From contig JAKASV010000010.1 in the NCBI GenBank assembly GCA_021818945.1, positions 1 through 34,832 on the forward strand: a stretch of DNA of 34,832 bases, given 5' to 3'. Origin of the DNA: a bacterium (lineage in GTDB: Bacteria; Babelota; Babeliae; Babelales; Vermiphilaceae). Below are positions 34,329 to 34,832 of the stretch, in pieces. Both the position numbers and the translations under genes were made by a program. The stretch's first letter is position 1; every line of letters starts with the position of its first letter. The notes beneath the pieces were generated by a model that saw only the letters and a program-made list of their open reading frames with translations, had not been told where the DNA came from and made no database searches.

Positions 34329-34412
34329 GCTGCTTACAATTAATAACCCAATAATACTTTAATGTACGCATCAAACTGGTAGTAACCAGTTCAGTACTGT
34401 GTTTGCAGTACT
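34271..34412 (+). ncRNA. Chain of stem-loops, possible structured RNA or 5' leader
   Basis: Five potential hairpins follow each other. CTGC/GCAG is at 34271-34284 and CAGGA/TCCTG at 34282-34300; these two are partly exclusive. A long interrupted stem spans 34300-34337 (GTAAG, CAG, ATCTAC paired with GTAGAT, CTG, CTTAC). AACTGGT/ACCAGTT is at 34374-34391 and AGTACTG/CAGTACT at 34393-34412. The last two are perfect 7-bp stems one base apart, 20 bases before the ATG at 34433. No known RNA class is recognised. Confidence 0.35.
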
Positions 34413-34432
34413 TTATGCATGAGTGAGGTTCT

Positions 34433-34711
34433 ATGACTCGCAATAAAGGTCGAACTATGGCTGTTGTTTCAGCTCTCGATGAGCGTCAACGATTTGCCGC
34501 GTTCGTTATGCTGCTCCTTACAGTTGACAAACAAGCCGCTCCAAATAAGAGCCGCAGCAAAAAATATAAAATAAAAAACGAAGATCCGTCTTCGTCAAGA
34601 CTACGCCGGACAAGTATCGCCCGCCCAAAAAGCGGGCCTTGTTTTTATTGGCGCCTGATTTATCCTATGTTAATCGATTGTGATTTCAGCAAAGAGATAA
34701 CCATGATATAG
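34433..34711 (+). CDS. Possible small basic protein
   Basis: A 92-codon frame with GAGG four bases before the ATG. The first 45 residues (MTRNKGRTMAVVSALDERQR, then FAAFVMLLLTV and a lysine/serine-rich stretch) look plausible as coding; the remainder does not. A terminator-like stem at 34619-34646 lies inside the frame, so either the frame is not translated to its end or the hairpin does not terminate. No family is recognised. Confidence 0.3.
   Translation: MTRNKGRTMAVVSALDERQRFAAFVMLLLTVDKQAAPNKSRSKKYKIKNEDPSSSRLRRTSIARPKSGPCFYWRLIYPMLIDCDFSKEITMI
34578..34595 (+). other. Perfect 7-bp hairpin with TCCG loop
   Basis: ACGAAGA-TCCG-TCTTCGT, 24 bases before the terminator-like stem. The two together resemble the 3' end of a structured transcript. 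Confidence 0.5.
34619..34646 (+). terminator. Intrinsic terminator on the plus strand
   Basis: GCCCGC (34619-34624) pairs with GCGGGC (34632-34637) over a seven-base loop and is followed by CTTGTTTTT. The G/C-rich stem plus T-run is strong in this AT-rich context and marks the end of a plus-strand transcript. Confidence 0.75.
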
Positions 34712-34832
34712 TGCGAATATTCCAAACGTCCACTTAAAATCACAAAAATTTGTATGCATAATTTGATTGATTTAAATATTCAACAAACTGATCTGTTGTA
34801 TGATCAATTTTATCAATAAACACATTATGAGT
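34712..34832. other. AT-rich window end
   Basis: No gene is seen. A 21-codon plus frame from ATG 34755 (MHNLIDLNIQQ...) has no ribosome site. An ATG at 34827 is too near the window edge to judge. Confidence 0.4.

Noticed and set aside
31198-34832. A second copy of the tRNA-Glu 3' end as right attachment site
   Set aside because: Looked for GGTTCGAATCCCC and flanking bases to the right of the recombinase; none was seen, so the right end must lie outside or be lost.

Overview
The window looks like a chromosomal segment of a Gram-negative-type, probably host-dependent bacterium. The mix is an Omp85/BamA assembly factor, proteins that look outer-membrane or surface located and are rich in CxxC cysteine pairs, a Bat (BatABCDE) operon, a complete PotABCD polyamine importer and AT-rich spacers. 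This fits candidate phylum Dependentiae (TM6, Babeliae), but that placement is inferred from gene content only; no rRNA lies in the window.

Layout. 1-470 holds no recognisable gene. 471-1093 (minus) has an HU-type DNA-binding protein with promoter and terminator, then tRNA-Leu(UAA) and tRNA-Cys(GCA). 1203-2171 is signal peptidase I. 2317-10415 is a tight minus-strand run of eight envelope genes, in transcription order: membrane protein, PlsC-like acyltransferase, BatA, BatB, BatC, BatD, BatE, LytM/M23 peptidase. A good sigma70-like promoter at 10457-10485 with a 12-bp tandem repeat behind it appears to drive the run. 10486-10926 is a decayed spacer with an IS630-type transposase remnant. 10927-13695 holds topA and a small secreted protein of unknown function. 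14053-15975 is metG.

16108-23136 is the most unusual part: three consecutive minus-strand genes for a 1421-residue exported, probably beta-solenoid protein, a 617-residue protein ending like an outer-membrane barrel, and a 255-residue exported coiled-coil protein. All three are rich in CxxC pairs. The group has its own promoter, a 25-codon leader ORF coupled to the first gene, an intercistronic hairpin and a terminator. I read it as a candidate undescribed disulfide-linked surface assembly.

23390-27921 is a polyamine ABC transporter operon (potABCD) headed by a membrane protein with a Cys/His-rich N-terminus. 28043-30961 encodes BamA with an unusually long periplasmic part.

From 31123 the character changes. 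A tRNA-Glu(CUC) gene on the plus strand carries a large serine recombinase gene whose last 19 codons lie inside the tRNA, antisense. This marks the left end of an integrated element. The element continues to the right with a HigBA-like toxin-antitoxin pair under a palindromic operator, small ORFs, and a chain of RNA hairpins ending in a terminator-like stem. The other attachment site is not in the window.
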